Shown: positions 26,307 through 36,704 of the stretch, one piece after another
How the letters are laid out: every line of letters starts with the position of its first letter
Numbering within the stretch: the stretch's first letter is position 1
DNA from: Pseudomonas lini
GTDB lineage: Bacteria > Pseudomonadota > Gammaproteobacteria > Pseudomonadales > Pseudomonadaceae
DNA: 64,000 nucleotides
Direction of reading: 5' to 3'
Assembly (NCBI RefSeq): GCF_001042905.1
Contig: NZ_JYLB01000001.1
Span: forward strand, 806,001 to 870,000
Translations under genes and position numbers: made by a program
Notes under the pieces: model-generated
Database searches by the model: none
What the model saw: only the letters and a program-made list of their open reading frames with translations
Told to the model about the DNA's origin: nothing

Positions 26307-26402
26307 TGGCGGAAGGCAGCCGGAGTCGAACCTGCCCGGGAACGGATGCCGTCCCCAACCGGGTTTGAAGCCCGGCCGCGCCACCGGGCGCGATTGCCTT
26401 CC
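26307..26402 (-). tRNA. selC: tRNA-Sec (anticodon TCA)
   Basis: 96 nt including encoded CCA (complement at 26307-26309). Seen: acceptor ends GGAAGGCA / TGCCTTCC with discriminator G, anticodon loop CTTCAAA with TCA at 26366-26368, an unusually long extra arm, and GGTTCGACTCC T-arm; total length matches selenocysteine tRNA. It reads UGA as selenocysteine after Ser charging and conversion by SelA. It starts six bases after the selB stop on the same strand, so selA-selB-selC are probably one transcript. The G-rich acceptor stem and long variable arm exclude an ordinary tRNA-Ser. Confidence 0.96.
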
Positions 26403-26408
26403 TTGAAC

Positions 26409-28328
26409 TCAGTCTTCTGTTTGTTGGGCCAGTGCATTGTCGAGCCGGATATGGCGCCGATCGCCAAAACGTCGGGTCAGGCCGATCCGGTCGAAGTACT
26501 CAAGAATCTGAATGCTGCGTTTGCGCCCCAGGCCCACGGCATCGCGAAATGCGGCGACCTGAATCACCGGGTCATCGCTTGCCAGTTGCACCAGCATAGC
26601 CGCCAATCGGCGCACCAGTGTCTCGGTAAAAAACAAGTCACGAACCACTTGATGCACCAATCCTAGCCGCGCCATCTTGCGCAGCAGCAGGCGCACCGCG
26701 GCCTCTTCATGCCCCGTCGCTTTAGCCAGATCACGCACCCACGGCGGATCGAAACCCGCCTGTTCGAACAGCGGCTGCAAATGTTGCCACAGGGTTTCGT
26801 CATCCTCGCTCAAACGCACTTGGTGATCGGGCAAGTGCAGCCAAGGGCCGCTGGCGACAATGGCCCCACTGGCCAGCAATTCGTCGAGCAGACTGATAAA
26901 GGTTGGTCGGTCCAGCGCGGTGCCGGCGAAGCGACGCAGGCGATCCCTGTCCGGTCCCATTTGATCCGGTTCGAGTTGATGAAAGCGTGCGAGGTGTTCC
27001 AGCAGCGGTGCTTTCAGGGCTTCCCAGCGGGCAGCGCTGAACAGTAACGGTCCCTGCCGCGTCTCGATCAAACGCACGTCATCGGGCAACGTCCAGCTAT
27101 CGCGCGGACGATTGAACTGACGCTCCAGACGCTGCGGATCGAGCCCGGTGTCGCTGTTGGCCAGCAGCGCAGGCAGTGCGTCTTCCAGGCTGTTCGTGGT
27201 GGCCAGCGTTTGTAGCTGGGCCAATCGTTCGGGGCTGCGGCGGTGTCGGGCCGGGGCGAACGGGTCGAGCACCCGGCCACCGCCCAGGGTGCGTTGAGCA
27301 CTTTGGTCACGCAGGATCAAGCGATCGCCCTTCACCGCCAGCACCGGCGCGTTCACCAGCAGTTGCGCGAACATCTGCTCACCCGGTGCCAGGCTACTGC
27401 CCTCCAGCAACGCCACTCGCCCGGTCACGTCCTGAGTGCCGAGATGCACGTGCACTGGCTGAAAGTGCTCGAAGCTTCGCGCCTCGCTGACCAACAAGGT
27501 CATCTCGATATCCAGACGCTGGGTCGGCGCATGCAGCCATTCGGCCAACAGCCAGTGGCCCCGGTGAATCTGCTCCAGGGCCAAACGGTCGGCACTCAGG
27601 TTCAGCGCGACTCGCTGCCCGGCCGTTGCGCTGTCAGCCGCCTGATTCTGCGCATGCAGGCCTCGCACCCGTACCGGTTTGCCTTGCGGACTCAACATCA
27701 GCGTATCGCCCACGGCCACCTGGCCGGACAACGCGGTGCCGGTCACCACAATCCCTGCACCGGCCACGCTGAAAGCCCGATCAATCGCCAGGCGAAAACC
27801 GCCGCTGACGCTGCGTTGCAGGACTTCATGTTGCGCATCCAGCAAGGCCTTACGCAGTGTCTCGATACCGTCGCCGGTCACACTCGACAGCGCGATTTGC
27901 GGCGCGCCGGCATAGGGGCCAGGTATGAGCAATGCTTCGATCTGTCCCCGGACTTCTAGCACCCGAGCAGGATCGACGCGGTCGCATTTGGTGATAGCAA
28001 TCAGTGCCCGAGGGATGCCCAGCAACTCGACAATCGCCAGATGTTCGCGGGTCTGCGGCATGACACCGTCATCGGCCGCCACCACCAACAACACCAGATC
28101 AATGCCCTGAGCCCCGGCCAGCATGTTGTGGGTGAAACGCTCGTGGCCGGGTACGTCGATAAAACCAGTGAGGGCGGCGTCCGGCTCCAGCGCCGCGTAG
28201 ATATAGCCGAGGTCGATGGTCATGCCGCGTTCGCGTTCTTCCCGGCGACGGTCGCCGGCCTGGCCGGTCAATGCCTGGAGCAAGGAGGTTTTACCGTGAT
28301 CGATATGCCCCGCCGTGCCGACAATCAC
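26409..28328 (-). CDS. selB: Selenocysteine-specific translation elongation factor SelB
   Basis: 639 aa with a GTG start at 28328; this gives the family N terminus (M)[16 protein letters not shown]. Seen: GTPase domain 1-170 with P-loop [14 protein letters not shown] (G3) and ITKCD (G4), EF-Tu-like beta domains to about 380, and C-terminal winged-helix domains that bind the SECIS RNA hairpin. Function: carries Sec-tRNA to the ribosome at UGA codons. Start overlaps the selA stop (GTGA), so it is translationally coupled, and selC follows. Confidence 0.95.
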   Translation of the reverse strand: MIVGTAGHIDHGKTSLLQALTGQAGDRRREERERGMTIDLGYIYAALEPDAALTGFIDVPGHERFTHNMLAGAQGIDLVLLVVAADDGVMPQTREHLAIVELLGIPRALIAITKCDRVDPARVLEVRGQIEALLIPGPYAGAPQIALSSVTGDGIETLRKALLDAQHEVLQRSVSGGFRLAIDRAFSVAGAGIVVTGTALSGQVAVGDTLMLSPQGKPVRVRGLHAQNQAADSATAGQRVALNLSADRLALEQIHRGHWLLAEWLHAPTQRLDIEMTLLVSEARSFEHFQPVHVHLGTQDVTGRVALLEGSSLAPGEQMFAQLLVNAPVLAVKGDRLILRDQSAQRTLGGGRVLDPFAPARHRRSPERLAQLQTLATTNSLEDALPALLANSDTGLDPQRLERQFNRPRDSWTLPDDVRLIETRQGPLLFSAARWEALKAPLLEHLARFHQLEPDQMGPDRDRLRRFAGTALDRPTFISLLDELLASGAIVASGPWLHLPDHQVRLSEDDETLWQHLQPLFEQAGFDPPWVRDLAKATGHEEAAVRLLLRKMARLGLVHQVVRDLFFTETLVRRLAAMLVQLASDDPVIQVAAFRDAVGLGRKRSIQILEYFDRIGLTRRFGDRRHIRLDNALAQQTED

Positions 28329-29773
28329 CCGTCCCGGCCCTCCTCCTGCAGTTGATCGAATTGCGCCAACTGATCGAGTTGCGCCATCCACGCGGCTTCG
28401 TCGTCCAGTTGGCGCAGGTCCAGCCAAAGCGCATCGCCGTCAATGCGCCCGAGCACGGGAATCGGCAGCCGACGAAACGCTGCCTCCAGCCCCAGCAATC
28501 GCCGCCCGCGCAGACGTTTGGAAACGTTGGGCCGCAGGCATAACGCAGCGCCAGGTAAGCGAGCCACCGGTTGGCTGCCGCTGCCGATCATGCCCAGCGC
28601 CGGCACTGCGCTGACGCTCCAGCCGTCACCCAACACCTGCGCCAGTGACGGTTGCAGGCGTTCGGCCTGGGCAAAGATGTCGGCCTGAGGCCGGGTCAGC
28701 AGGCGCAAACTCGGCAAGCGTTCGGCCAGCCGATCAGGATCGCGGTACAGCGCCAACACGGCTTCGAGGGCGGCCAGGGTCAATTTGTCGACCCGCAAGG
28801 CACGCTTGAGCGGATTCTTCTTGATCTTCGCGATCAGGTCTTTGCGACCGACAATCAAACCAGCCTGGGGACCACCGAGTAATTTGTCGCCACTGAAGGT
28901 GACGATGTCCGCACCATCGAGCAGTGCCTGACGCACCGTCGGTTCGGCGGGCAATCCCCAGCGAGTCAGGTCCAACAGACTGCCGCTGCCCAGGTCTTCC
29001 AGCAGCGGCAGCCCGTGACGGTGAGCCAGCTCCGCCAACTCAGCCGTAGGCACTCGGGCGGTGAAGCCTTCAATGGTGTAATTGCTCGCGTGTACACGCA
29101 TCACCAAACCACTTCGCGGACCGATGGCGGCCTCGTAATCCCGCGCATGGGTGCGGTTGGTGGTGCCCACTTCGTGAAGCTTGACCCCGGCGCGGGCCAT
29201 GATGTCGGGTATGCGGAAGGCGCCGCCGATTTCGATCAGTTCACCACGGGAAATGATGCCTTCCTTGCGCGCGCCCAGGCTGTTGAGCGTCAGCAACACG
29301 GCGGCGGCGTTATTGTTGACCACGGTTACCGCTTCGGCACCGGTCAGCTCACGGATCAACCCTTCGATCAAATCATCGCGGTCGCCGCGCTTGCCGCTGC
29401 GCAGATCAAATTCCAGATTGAGCGGATAGCGGGCGGCGAGCTGAACGGCTTCGATAGCCGACTCCGGCAACAACGCGCGCCCGAGGTTGGTGTGCAGCAC
29501 CGTGCCGGTAAGGTTTAACACCCGGCGGACCTGGCTGCGATGCTGGATCGCCAGACGCTCGCCTGCCCTACCCGCCAATACGTCGGGGGCTATTTCAACG
29601 GCATTGAGTTCACCCTTGAGCACCGGTTCGCGCAGATCATCGAGCAGTTGCCGCAGGCCAGCCAGCAGCGCGTCACGCCCATAACGCTCGGCCAACGCCT
29701 GACAGGCGGGATGGCGCAGCAAGCTGTCGATAGAGGGCAGCCGCAAGGCTTGGCTGGCGGAGGTTGCGGACAT
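28325..29773 (-). CDS. selA: L-seryl-tRNA(Sec) selenium transferase SelA
   Basis: 482 aa. Seen: N-terminal SelA helical domain ([10 protein letters not shown]), PLP-enzyme core with [12 protein letters not shown] and catalytic Lys297 in [13 protein letters not shown]. Function: PLP-dependent conversion of Ser-tRNA(Sec) to Sec-tRNA(Sec) using selenophosphate. selD, which makes selenophosphate, is not in the window. First gene of selABC; a 971-bp repeat-rich gap separates it from fdhE. Confidence 0.95.
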   Translation of the reverse strand: MSATSASQALRLPSIDSLLRHPACQALAERYGRDALLAGLRQLLDDLREPVLKGELNAVEIAPDVLAGRAGERLAIQHRSQVRRVLNLTGTVLHTNLGRALLPESAIEAVQLAARYPLNLEFDLRSGKRGDRDDLIEGLIRELTGAEAVTVVNNNAAAVLLTLNSLGARKEGIISRGELIEIGGAFRIPDIMARAGVKLHEVGTTNRTHARDYEAAIGPRSGLVMRVHASNYTIEGFTARVPTAELAELAHRHGLPLLEDLGSGSLLDLTRWGLPAEPTVRQALLDGADIVTFSGDKLLGGPQAGLIVGRKDLIAKIKKNPLKRALRVDKLTLAALEAVLALYRDPDRLAERLPSLRLLTRPQADIFAQAERLQPSLAQVLGDGWSVSAVPALGMIGSGSQPVARLPGAALCLRPNVSKRLRGRRLLGLEAAFRRLPIPVLGRIDGDALWLDLRQLDDEAAWMAQLDQLAQFDQLQEEGRDG

Positions 29774-29876
29774 CAGAGGCTCCCGGAAGCGAATGACCGT
29801 CGCGTCTGAGTGTAGTCGCTGAGCTCACTGCCCAAGGGGGCAAGCTCAGTCGCCTCCGGTGCGTGGGTATCTTTCC

Positions 29877-30471
29877 GATTTTGATGGTGTGCATATCCGT
29901 TGCTGCGGTAACGGCCGCTGGCGGTGCCTCAAGATCAAGAGCTGCAGGCGAGCTAACGCTCGGCCTGTTGAGTGGTGAAAGGCAGAGTGGATGTACTCTG
30001 ATTTTTTGTGGGAGCTGGCTTGCCTGCGATGGCGGCGGCACATTCAACATCACATTGACTGACCCACCGCTATCGCGGGCAAGCCCGCTCCCACAGGATT
30101 TGTGTCGTACACAGATTTTGTATATACCCGCTCCTCCTGTGGGAGCGAGCCTGCTCGCGATGCTGTTGATCTTGCTGTTGCTTTGGCTTTTGATTTTGAT
30201 CTGTTGCCCCTTTCCCAGAGGCCGAACGCAGGCTTTGCGTAGGGGGCACCGCGGCAAGGATGCCGCGGTAGCCGCCCCCGGCCATGGATGGCCGATGGCG
30301 GCGGGCCCCCGGAGCAATGCCTTCGTTATGGCATGCCGAGCCTAGGCGAGGCACCGAATGGAGGGGCAAAGCCTTTTGGTTCCTTTTCGGCGTTTGGAAA
30401 AGGGACTCGCTGTAAAAGCGAAACCGCCAGTTGGCGTTACCGCAGAAACGGATATGTACACCATCAAAATC
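29877..30471. repeat. 595-bp repeat element with about 38-bp terminal inverted repeats (gap 29774-30744)
   Basis: 29877-29914 (GATTTTGATGGTGTGCATAT...) and 30434-30471 are inverted copies differing at about three positions. Inside are a REP pair (about 30007-30030 against 30074-30097), another REP arm at 30136-30163, and a block at about 30205-30440 that I recognise as a common P. fluorescens-group intergenic repeat. Beyond it, 30472-30744 holds further REP arms (about 30479-30521, 30551-30590, 30604-30644) and a partial third copy of the end sequence at 30686-30715. No convincing gene is present in this gap, and no clear target duplication was found. Confidence 0.7.
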
Positions 30472-30744
30472 CCAGTCGGCTATCAGGCCGCCATCGCAGG
30501 CAAGCCAGCTCCCACAATTTGATCGGTGTACATCTGCAAGAAACAGGTCGGCGATCAGACCACCCTTCGCAGGCAAGCCAACTCCGACAGCAACGGCAAC
30601 ATCAAAAGATCGCAGCCTCGCTTCGCTCGACAGCTCCTACAGGGAAATGCGTGGGACCCGCCGTCAGGGCGGAACCCTAAGCGGCCCTTACCGCAGAAAT
30701 GGATATGTACTCCCAACACAAAGCCCCAAGCCCCGCGTAGAAAC

Positions 30745-31668
30745 CTATGCCCCTGGTGCCAACATCAAATTGGGCGATAGGCGCTGGTAACCCTCCTCCT
30801 CCAGGCGCATATCCAGCATCAGGCTGGCCAAGTCCGCCGAGAGCGCTTCGGCTTCGGCATCGTTTTCCAGGTAGATCAGTTTCAGATAACTGTTGCAGCC
30901 GGGGCAGACTTCCGCCCGCAACGGCGCCTGATTGGCAGCATGACGGTCATCCTCGAAGCTGATGTATTGAAGCCCCTTGCTCTGTTCGCAATACACGCAC
31001 TTGACCCGCACCGCATGCCATTCGCAGGCACACAACGAGCACACCAGATAACGTAAACCGTTGTATTTGCCGCGATGACGAATCACTCCGGCCATCGCCG
31101 GCGAACCGCAGGCCGGGCATTGACTAAGACTGTCACCGCGCTTGAGTTCAAGATCAGGCGTGCTCAACAGCCAATGACTCCAGGCCGCTTGCAGCGCTGC
31201 ACCGAGGAACGGCACCAGTTCTGCCGGCAGCATTGAATACTGGCCGCTGACCAAGGCAATTGCCCACGCTTTGAGCAGCCCCGGGTTGGCGCTGCGCAAA
31301 GTCGCCACGGCGTTTTCTATCGCCGTTTGTGGCGGTGGCTGATAGCGTTGCAGCAAGGCTTCGAGATACGGTAGCCAAACATTTTCGCGCACCAGACTGT
31401 CGGCGGCGAACGGTGGCAAGCCATGTTCTACGCACACCCGAAGACGTTCGGGATCGGGCATGGCGGCCACGGGCGGATCGTCCATCAGGTTCTGCTGAAC
31501 GTGGCACAGCCCCGCGATCAAACGCAGGTAGTCCGCCATGGGATGCCCGTCGGCCAGGTGTTCCAGACGCAGCGCGCGCAAGGTGAACAGGTTGTTCGGT
31601 GGCAGGTACAGAAACGGCGGTGAGCTCGCCGCCGCTTCTATCTGCCCAGGCTCGAGGATCGTGGCCAA
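30745..31668 (-). CDS. fdhE: Formate dehydrogenase accessory protein FdhE
   Basis: 307 aa with TTG start at 31668; AAGGA of the fdnI 3' end lies eight bases upstream, and the resulting ATILEPGQIEAAASS is the expected N terminus. Seen: four CxxC-type pairs (CPACGS, CSLCAC, CVYCEQ, CPGCNS) at about 170-290, forming rubredoxin-like metal sites. Function: cytoplasmic factor needed for activity/assembly of respiratory formate dehydrogenase. Follows fdnI directly. Confidence 0.9.
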   Translation of the reverse strand: MATILEPGQIEAAASSPPFLYLPPNNLFTLRALRLEHLADGHPMADYLRLIAGLCHVQQNLMDDPPVAAMPDPERLRVCVEHGLPPFAADSLVRENVWLPYLEALLQRYQPPPQTAIENAVATLRSANPGLLKAWAIALVSGQYSMLPAELVPFLGAALQAAWSHWLLSTPDLELKRGDSLSQCPACGSPAMAGVIRHRGKYNGLRYLVCSLCACEWHAVRVKCVYCEQSKGLQYISFEDDRHAANQAPLRAEVCPGCNSYLKLIYLENDAEAEALSADLASLMLDMRLEEEGYQRLSPNLMLAPGA

Positions 31669-31672
31669 GGGG

Positions 31673-32326
31673 TCATCCTTTTTTGGTGATCGGTCGCTCA
31701 GGCGTTTCGTCACCGGTCACTTCCCGGTACCAGAGTTCATGGTGTTTTTTCGCCCAGGCGCGGCTGACCCTGCCACGCACCATGGCGTGGACCGAGCCGC
31801 GAATCCAGATACCGGCATAGACGTGAACGATGATGCTCAGCACCAGGATGAACCCCGCCAGCGCATGCAGCAGCATCGCCCAGCGAATACCGGTGATGCC
31901 GAAGTACGCGCTGAACCAGGCACGCCAGATCACCAGCCCGCTGAACAACAGCACCAGCATGCAGATCAGCAACACCCAGAACAGTAGTTTCTGCGCCGGG
32001 TTGTATTTGCCGATCGGCGGCACGCCCTCCTCATCGTTGCGCATGACAGTCCCGACGCGCCTGAGCCACAACCGGTCGTTGGCGCTGAAGTAATTCGCCC
32101 GCCAGAAACTGAACACCAGGCCGAGGAACAGCACAAACATCGCCACGCCCATGTACGGATGCAGAATGCGCGTCCACGAACCGCCGCCAAACAGGTTGCT
32201 GAGCCAGAACAATCCCGGATGGAACAAGGCCAGCCCCGACAGCGCGGCCATGAGAAACAGCATCGCCACCAGCCAGTGATTGGTGCGCTGGTTGGAGGTG
32301 TAGCGCAGGATCGGTTTGTCGTTCAT
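31673..32326 (-). CDS. fdnI: Formate dehydrogenase-N/O cytochrome b556 (gamma) subunit
   Basis: 217 aa. Seen: four membrane helices with several His suited to bind two b-type haems (start [11 protein letters not shown], and [20 protein letters not shown] near 150-170). Function: inner-membrane subunit passing electrons from the beta subunit to quinone. Its ATG overlaps the fdnH stop (ATGA, 32323-32326). Sequence does not decide between Fdn- and Fdo-type; the operon order is shared by both. Confidence 0.9.
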   Translation of the reverse strand: MNDKPILRYTSNQRTNHWLVAMLFLMAALSGLALFHPGLFWLSNLFGGGSWTRILHPYMGVAMFVLFLGLVFSFWRANYFSANDRLWLRRVGTVMRNDEEGVPPIGKYNPAQKLLFWVLLICMLVLLFSGLVIWRAWFSAYFGITGIRWAMLLHALAGFILVLSIIVHVYAGIWIRGSVHAMVRGRVSRAWAKKHHELWYREVTGDETPERPITKKG

Positions 32327-33267
32327 GGCCTGTCCTCCCCGCCGGGTTTCGTCGGATCAAAGGTGTGCACCGATGGATCGAATTCATGCACCGCTGGGTC
32401 GACGATGACTGGATGTTCGTCCTCCTCGACCAATTGCGGCCCAACGCGCACGTAATGGAAGAAACCGGCCAGCACTGCCGCGCCCATGGCCAGCAACGCC
32501 AAGGGTTTGCTCAGGCCTTTCCACAGGTCGACCAGCGGACTGATCGCCGGGTGATCCGGCAACCCGGCATACAACCTCGGCGTGTCGGCATGGTGCAGCA
32601 CATACATGACGTGGGTGCCGCCGACGCCTGCGGGGTCATACAAACCGGCGTTTTCGAAACCGCGACTCTTGAGGTCGACGATACGTTCGGCGGCGTGTTC
32701 TTTCATGTCTTCCTTAGTGCCGAAAACGATGGCGCCGGTCGGGCAGGTTTTCACGCAGGCCGGCTCCAGCCCCACCGCCACCCGGTCCGAGCACAGCGTG
32801 CATTTATAAGCCTTGTGATCCTTTTGCGAGATGCGCGGAATGTTGAATGGGCAACCGGTGATGCAATACCCGCAGCCGATGCAATGGTCCTGATCGAAGT
32901 CGACGATGCCGTTGGCGTGTTTGATGATCGCCCCCGGGCTCGGGCACGCCGCCAGGCAGCCTGGCTCGGCGCAGTGCATGCAGCCGTCCTTGCGAATCAG
33001 CCATTCGAGGTTACCGGCGTCGGTTTCATGCTCGGTGAAGCGCATCAAGGTCCAGGTGTCTGCGCTGAGGTCTTGAGGGTTGTCGTAAGTGCCTAGGTTG
33101 TGACCGACATCGTCGCGTAGCTCGTTCCATTCCGAGCAGGCGACCTGGCAGGCCTTGCAGCCGATGCACTTGGTGGTGTCGATCAGCTTGGCCACTTCCT
33201 CTTGCGTGCGCACCGAAGGCGGCACGGTGGTGGTGGCCGAACGGGCGATGATGTCTTGGCTGGCCAT
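32323..33267 (-). CDS. fdnH: Formate dehydrogenase iron-sulfur (beta) subunit
   Basis: 314 aa. Seen: four Cys clusters typical of 4Fe-4S ferredoxin-like subunits ([41 protein letters not shown], and CTLCSDRV with ACVKTCP) and one C-terminal membrane helix at about 245-268. Function: conducts electrons from the molybdenum/selenium active site on the periplasmic side to FdnI. Starts directly after the fdnG stop (TAA-ATG). Confidence 0.94.
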   Translation of the reverse strand: MASQDIIARSATTTVPPSVRTQEEVAKLIDTTKCIGCKACQVACSEWNELRDDVGHNLGTYDNPQDLSADTWTLMRFTEHETDAGNLEWLIRKDGCMHCAEPGCLAACPSPGAIIKHANGIVDFDQDHCIGCGYCITGCPFNIPRISQKDHKAYKCTLCSDRVAVGLEPACVKTCPTGAIVFGTKEDMKEHAAERIVDLKSRGFENAGLYDPAGVGGTHVMYVLHHADTPRLYAGLPDHPAISPLVDLWKGLSKPLALLAMGAAVLAGFFHYVRVGPQLVEEDEHPVIVDPAVHEFDPSVHTFDPTKPGGEDRP

Positions 33268-36200
33268 TTAGACTTTCTCCACGTTGACCAGGAATGACTT
33301 GGATTCCGGGGTCTGTGTGTTGCCATCGCCGAGGAACGGCACCAGGGTGTTGGTCAGGTAACCGTGACGGGTGGCGCCGGTGAAGCCCCAGTGCAACGGG
33401 ATACCGATCTGGTGCACCACCTGATTGTTGACCTGCAGCGGACGAATCCGCTTGGTCACCACCGCCACCGCTTCGATATGCCCGCGCTTGGAGCTGACCC
33501 GCACCCGGTCACCGGCAGCAATGCCTTTCTCCTTGGCCAGCACCTCGCCGATTTCGACAAACTGCTCAGGCTGGGTCACGGCGTTGATCGGGCAATGCTT
33601 GGTCCAGAAGTGGAAGTGTTCGGTCAGCCGGTAGCTGGTCGCCGCATAAGGGAAGTCCTTGGCCTGCCCGAGGGTGTCCCAGACTGAATCGAAGATCCGT
33701 CCGGCCGGGTTGCTGGTCGCCTGCTTGTTGTTGGGGTGCATCGGGTTGATGCCAATGGGCGTCTCGAACGGCTCATAGTGTTCCGGGAACGGCCCTTCGT
33801 TCATCTTGTCGAGGGCGAAGAAACGCGCCACGCCTTCGGGGTTCATGATGAACGGGTTCATTCCGGCTTCCGGCGGTGCATCGGCCTTGTAGTCGGGCAC
33901 GTCGGTGCCGGTCCAGACCTTGCCGTTCCACCACACCAGCCGCTTGTTCGGGTCCCACGGTTTGCCTTGAGGGTCGCAAGAGGCGCGGTTGTAAAGGATC
34001 CGTCGGTTCATCGGCCAGGCCCAGGCCCAGCCCAGGTTCTGCTTCATGCCGAACGGGTCGCTGTTGTCACGCCGGGCCATCAGGTTGCCCTGCTCGGTCC
34101 AGCTGCCGCAGAAGATCCAGCACCCGGACGCCGTGCTGCCATCGTCCTTGAGTTGGCCGAAGCCGGACAGTTGCTGACCGGTCTTGATCACCGCGCCCGA
34201 GGCGTCAGTGACATCGGCGACGGCGTAACCGTTGAATTCCCGGGCCAGCTCTTCCGGTGTCGGGTCATCGGGTATCTTGTAGGGCCAGTCGAGCTTGAGG
34301 ATCGGCTCGGCCCAGGCACCGCCATTGGCCTGGTAACGCTTGCGCAGGCGCAAGAACAGCTCGGCCATGATCTTCACGTCCGTGCGCGCCTGCCCCGGGC
34401 CATCGGCCCCCTTCCAGTGCCATTGCAGCCAGCGACCGCTGTTGACCAGCGAACCGTTTTCTTCGGCGAAACAGGTGGTGGGCAGACGGATGACTTCGGT
34501 CTGGATCTCGGCCGTTTGCACATCGTTGTAAGGCCCGGCGTTGCGCCAGAACTCCGAGGTTTCGGTAGCCAGTGGGTCCATCACCACCAGCCATTTGAGT
34601 TTGGCCAGCGCCTTCATTACACGGTTCTTGTCCGGCAAAGCGGCGATCGGGTTGAAGCCCTGGCACATGTAGCCATTGACCTCGCCCTTGCCCATCATGT
34701 CGAACATTTTCAGGATGTCGTAGCCGGGAATGTCCAGCTTGGGCAGCCAGTCGTAGCCCCAGTTATTCTCAGCGGTGGCATTGGCGCCGTACCAGGCTTT
34801 CATCAGGCTGACGTGGAACTTGCCGTAGTTCTGCCAGTAAGACATTTGCCCCGGACGCAGCGGCTTGAGTGCGCGCTTGGCGATGTAGGCGTTGTAATCC
34901 TGTTCGGTCTCGGCCGGCAGGGTCAGGTAACCGGGCAACAGGTTGGACAGCAAGCCCAGGTCGGTCAGGCCTTGGATGTTGGAGTGCCCGCGCAGGGCGT
35001 TGACGCCCCCGCCCGGCATGCCGACGTTGCCCAGCAGCAGTTGCACCATGGCCGCGCTGCGGATCATCTGCGACCCGGTCGAGTGCTGGGTCCAGCCCAG
35101 CGCGTAGAGAATCGTCATGGTTTTGCCCGGTTGCGAGCAGGTGGCGATCTCTTCCCAGATTTTCTGCATCGCGTCCACGGGCATGCCGCAAACCTGACTG
35201 GCCAGCTCCAGGGTGTAGCGGCTGTAATGCTGCTTCATTAATTGATAGACGCAGCGTGGGTCTTGCAAGGTCGGGTCGACTTTGGCGAAACCGTCCTCGC
35301 CGATTTCATAGCCCCAGCCGGACTTGTCGGTGTAAGTGCGCTTGCTCGCGTCGTAACCGCTGAACAAGCCGTCCTCGAAACCGTAGTTGGCCTTGACGAT
35401 GAACGACACGTCCGTATAGGCGCGTACATATTCGTGCTGGATCTTGTCTTCGGTCAGCAGGTAATTGATCAGCCCGCCCATGAAGGCAATGTCGGTGCCG
35501 GTGCGGATCGGTGCGTAATAATCGGCCACCGAGGCCGTACGGGTGAAACGCGGGTCGACCACAATCAGCCGCGCCTTGTTGTGGGCTTTGGCTTCAGTCA
35601 CCCATTTGAAACCGCAAGGGTGCGCTTCGGCGGCATTACCACCCATCACCAGAACCAGATTCGCGTTGGCGATATCGGTCCAGTGGTTGGTCATGGCACC
35701 ACGGCCATACGTCGGGGCAAGACTTGCCACCGTCGGGCCATGTCAGACACGTGCCTGGTTATCAAACCCCAGCATGCCGAGACTGCGAATCACCTTGTGG
35801 GTGATGTACCCCGCTTCGTTGGACGATGCCGACGCCGCAAGGAAACCGGTAGTCAGCCAGCGGTTCACCGTTTGCCCCTGGGCGTTCTTCTCGATGAAAT
35901 TGGCGTCGCGGTCGGCCTTCATCAGGTCAGCGATGCGATCCAGCGCTTCATCCCAGGAGATTCGCGTCCACTCCGTGGTGCCGGGCTTGCGCACCTGCGG
36001 GTACTGGAGACGGCTGGGGCTGTGAATGAAATCGAGCAGGCCTGCGCCTTTGGGGCAGAGGGTGCCGCGATTGACCGGGTGGTCGGCATCGCCTTCGATG
36101 TGGATGATGCTCTGGGCGACATTCTTCGCGTTGTCGCCCTGGCTGTACATGATCAAGCCGCACCCGACCGAGCAGTACGGGCAGGTGTTGCGGGTTTCAT

Positions 36201-36333
36201 GGGTATGGGCGAGCTTGAAATGACGCACTTGTTCGGCGAAAGCGGGCGTCGGGGCCATGCCCAGCGCGCCGAGGCTTGAGCCCGCAAGGCCGAGACCAGC
36301 GACCTTGAAGAACTGACGACGGTTGAGGTCCAT
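33268..36333 (-). CDS. fdnG: Selenocysteine-containing formate dehydrogenase major (alpha) subunit
   Basis: 1021 aa when the in-frame TGA at 35743-35745 is read as selenocysteine (residue 197). Seen: Tat signal with NRRQFFK, 4Fe-4S ligands Cys51, Cys54, Cys58 and Cys93 (CPYCSVGCG, CPKG), Sec197 in a conserved ARVUHGPTVA context, and molybdopterin-binding domains to the C terminus. Function: periplasmic oxidation of formate to CO2, feeding electrons through FdnH/FdnI to quinone. AGGAG precedes the start. Without recoding the product would be a useless 196-aa fragment, so automated annotation may split it. Confidence 0.95.
35713..35745 (-). promoter_or_regulatory. Sec UGA codon and bacterial SECIS hairpin in fdnG
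   Basis: UGA is at 35745-35743. Starting 11 nt further along the mRNA, CGG-U-GGCAA, loop GUC, UUGCC-CCG (35732-35713) folds into a perfect two-part stem with a single bulged U and a G-U in the apical loop. Known: the bulged U and loop GU are the SelB contacts in the E. coli fdhF/fdnG SECIS. This supports true recoding. Confidence 0.9.
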
Positions 36334-36503
36334 CGTGCACTCCTGATCAGGTGGAAACCCGGTGCGTTGGCCGGGTTTTTCTAGACGATCACGGTGACGG
36401 CAACGGAACTACCGCCACTTTAAACTGTAGACAATGCTGTTTTGTGCTGTGGAAAAACCGACCGTCGGGTAATACCGCAAGCCAGCCGGACACACAATTA
36501 ATG

Positions 36504-36645
36504 TGGAAGCGACCTGTGGCGAGGGGGCTTGCCCCCGTTCGGCTGCGAAGCAGTCGTAAACCCTATACATGCGATTTGATTTTGAAATGCCGGGGGCGCT
36601 TCGCACCCCAACGGGGGCAAGCCCCCTCGCCACAGGTCGCTTCCA
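36504..36645. repeat. 36-bp perfect inverted repeat in gap 36334-36704
   Basis: 36504-36539 (TGGAAGCGACCTGTGGCGAG and on) is the exact reverse complement of 36610-36645, around a 70-bp loop; a REP-like element of the GGCGAGGGGGCTTGCCCCCG type. The rest of the 371-bp gap holds the fdnG leader, including a small hairpin at 36355-36378, and presumably divergent promoters for fdnG and the C-S lyase, which I could not place. Confidence 0.9.
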
Positions 36646-36704
36646 CAGAGGTTGGCGCTTATCATGGCCGCCGGATTAACCCCCTGCCTTTTATGAGACT
36701 GAGC

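Noticed and set aside
29863..30345. Several 80-200 codon frames on both strands in the fdhE-selA gap
   Set aside because: They translate REP arms and the common intergenic repeat block; there is no ribosome site and no protein-like composition.
33736..35241. 501-codon plus-strand frame opposite fdnG
   Set aside because: Antisense shadow of the formate dehydrogenase alpha subunit; low-complexity translation without known motifs.
36355..36378. Hairpin AAACCCGG/CCGGGTTT followed by T on the plus strand as a terminator
   Set aside because: No plus-strand gene ends upstream. It lies in the fdnG leader on the minus strand, where no T run follows, so its role is unclear.
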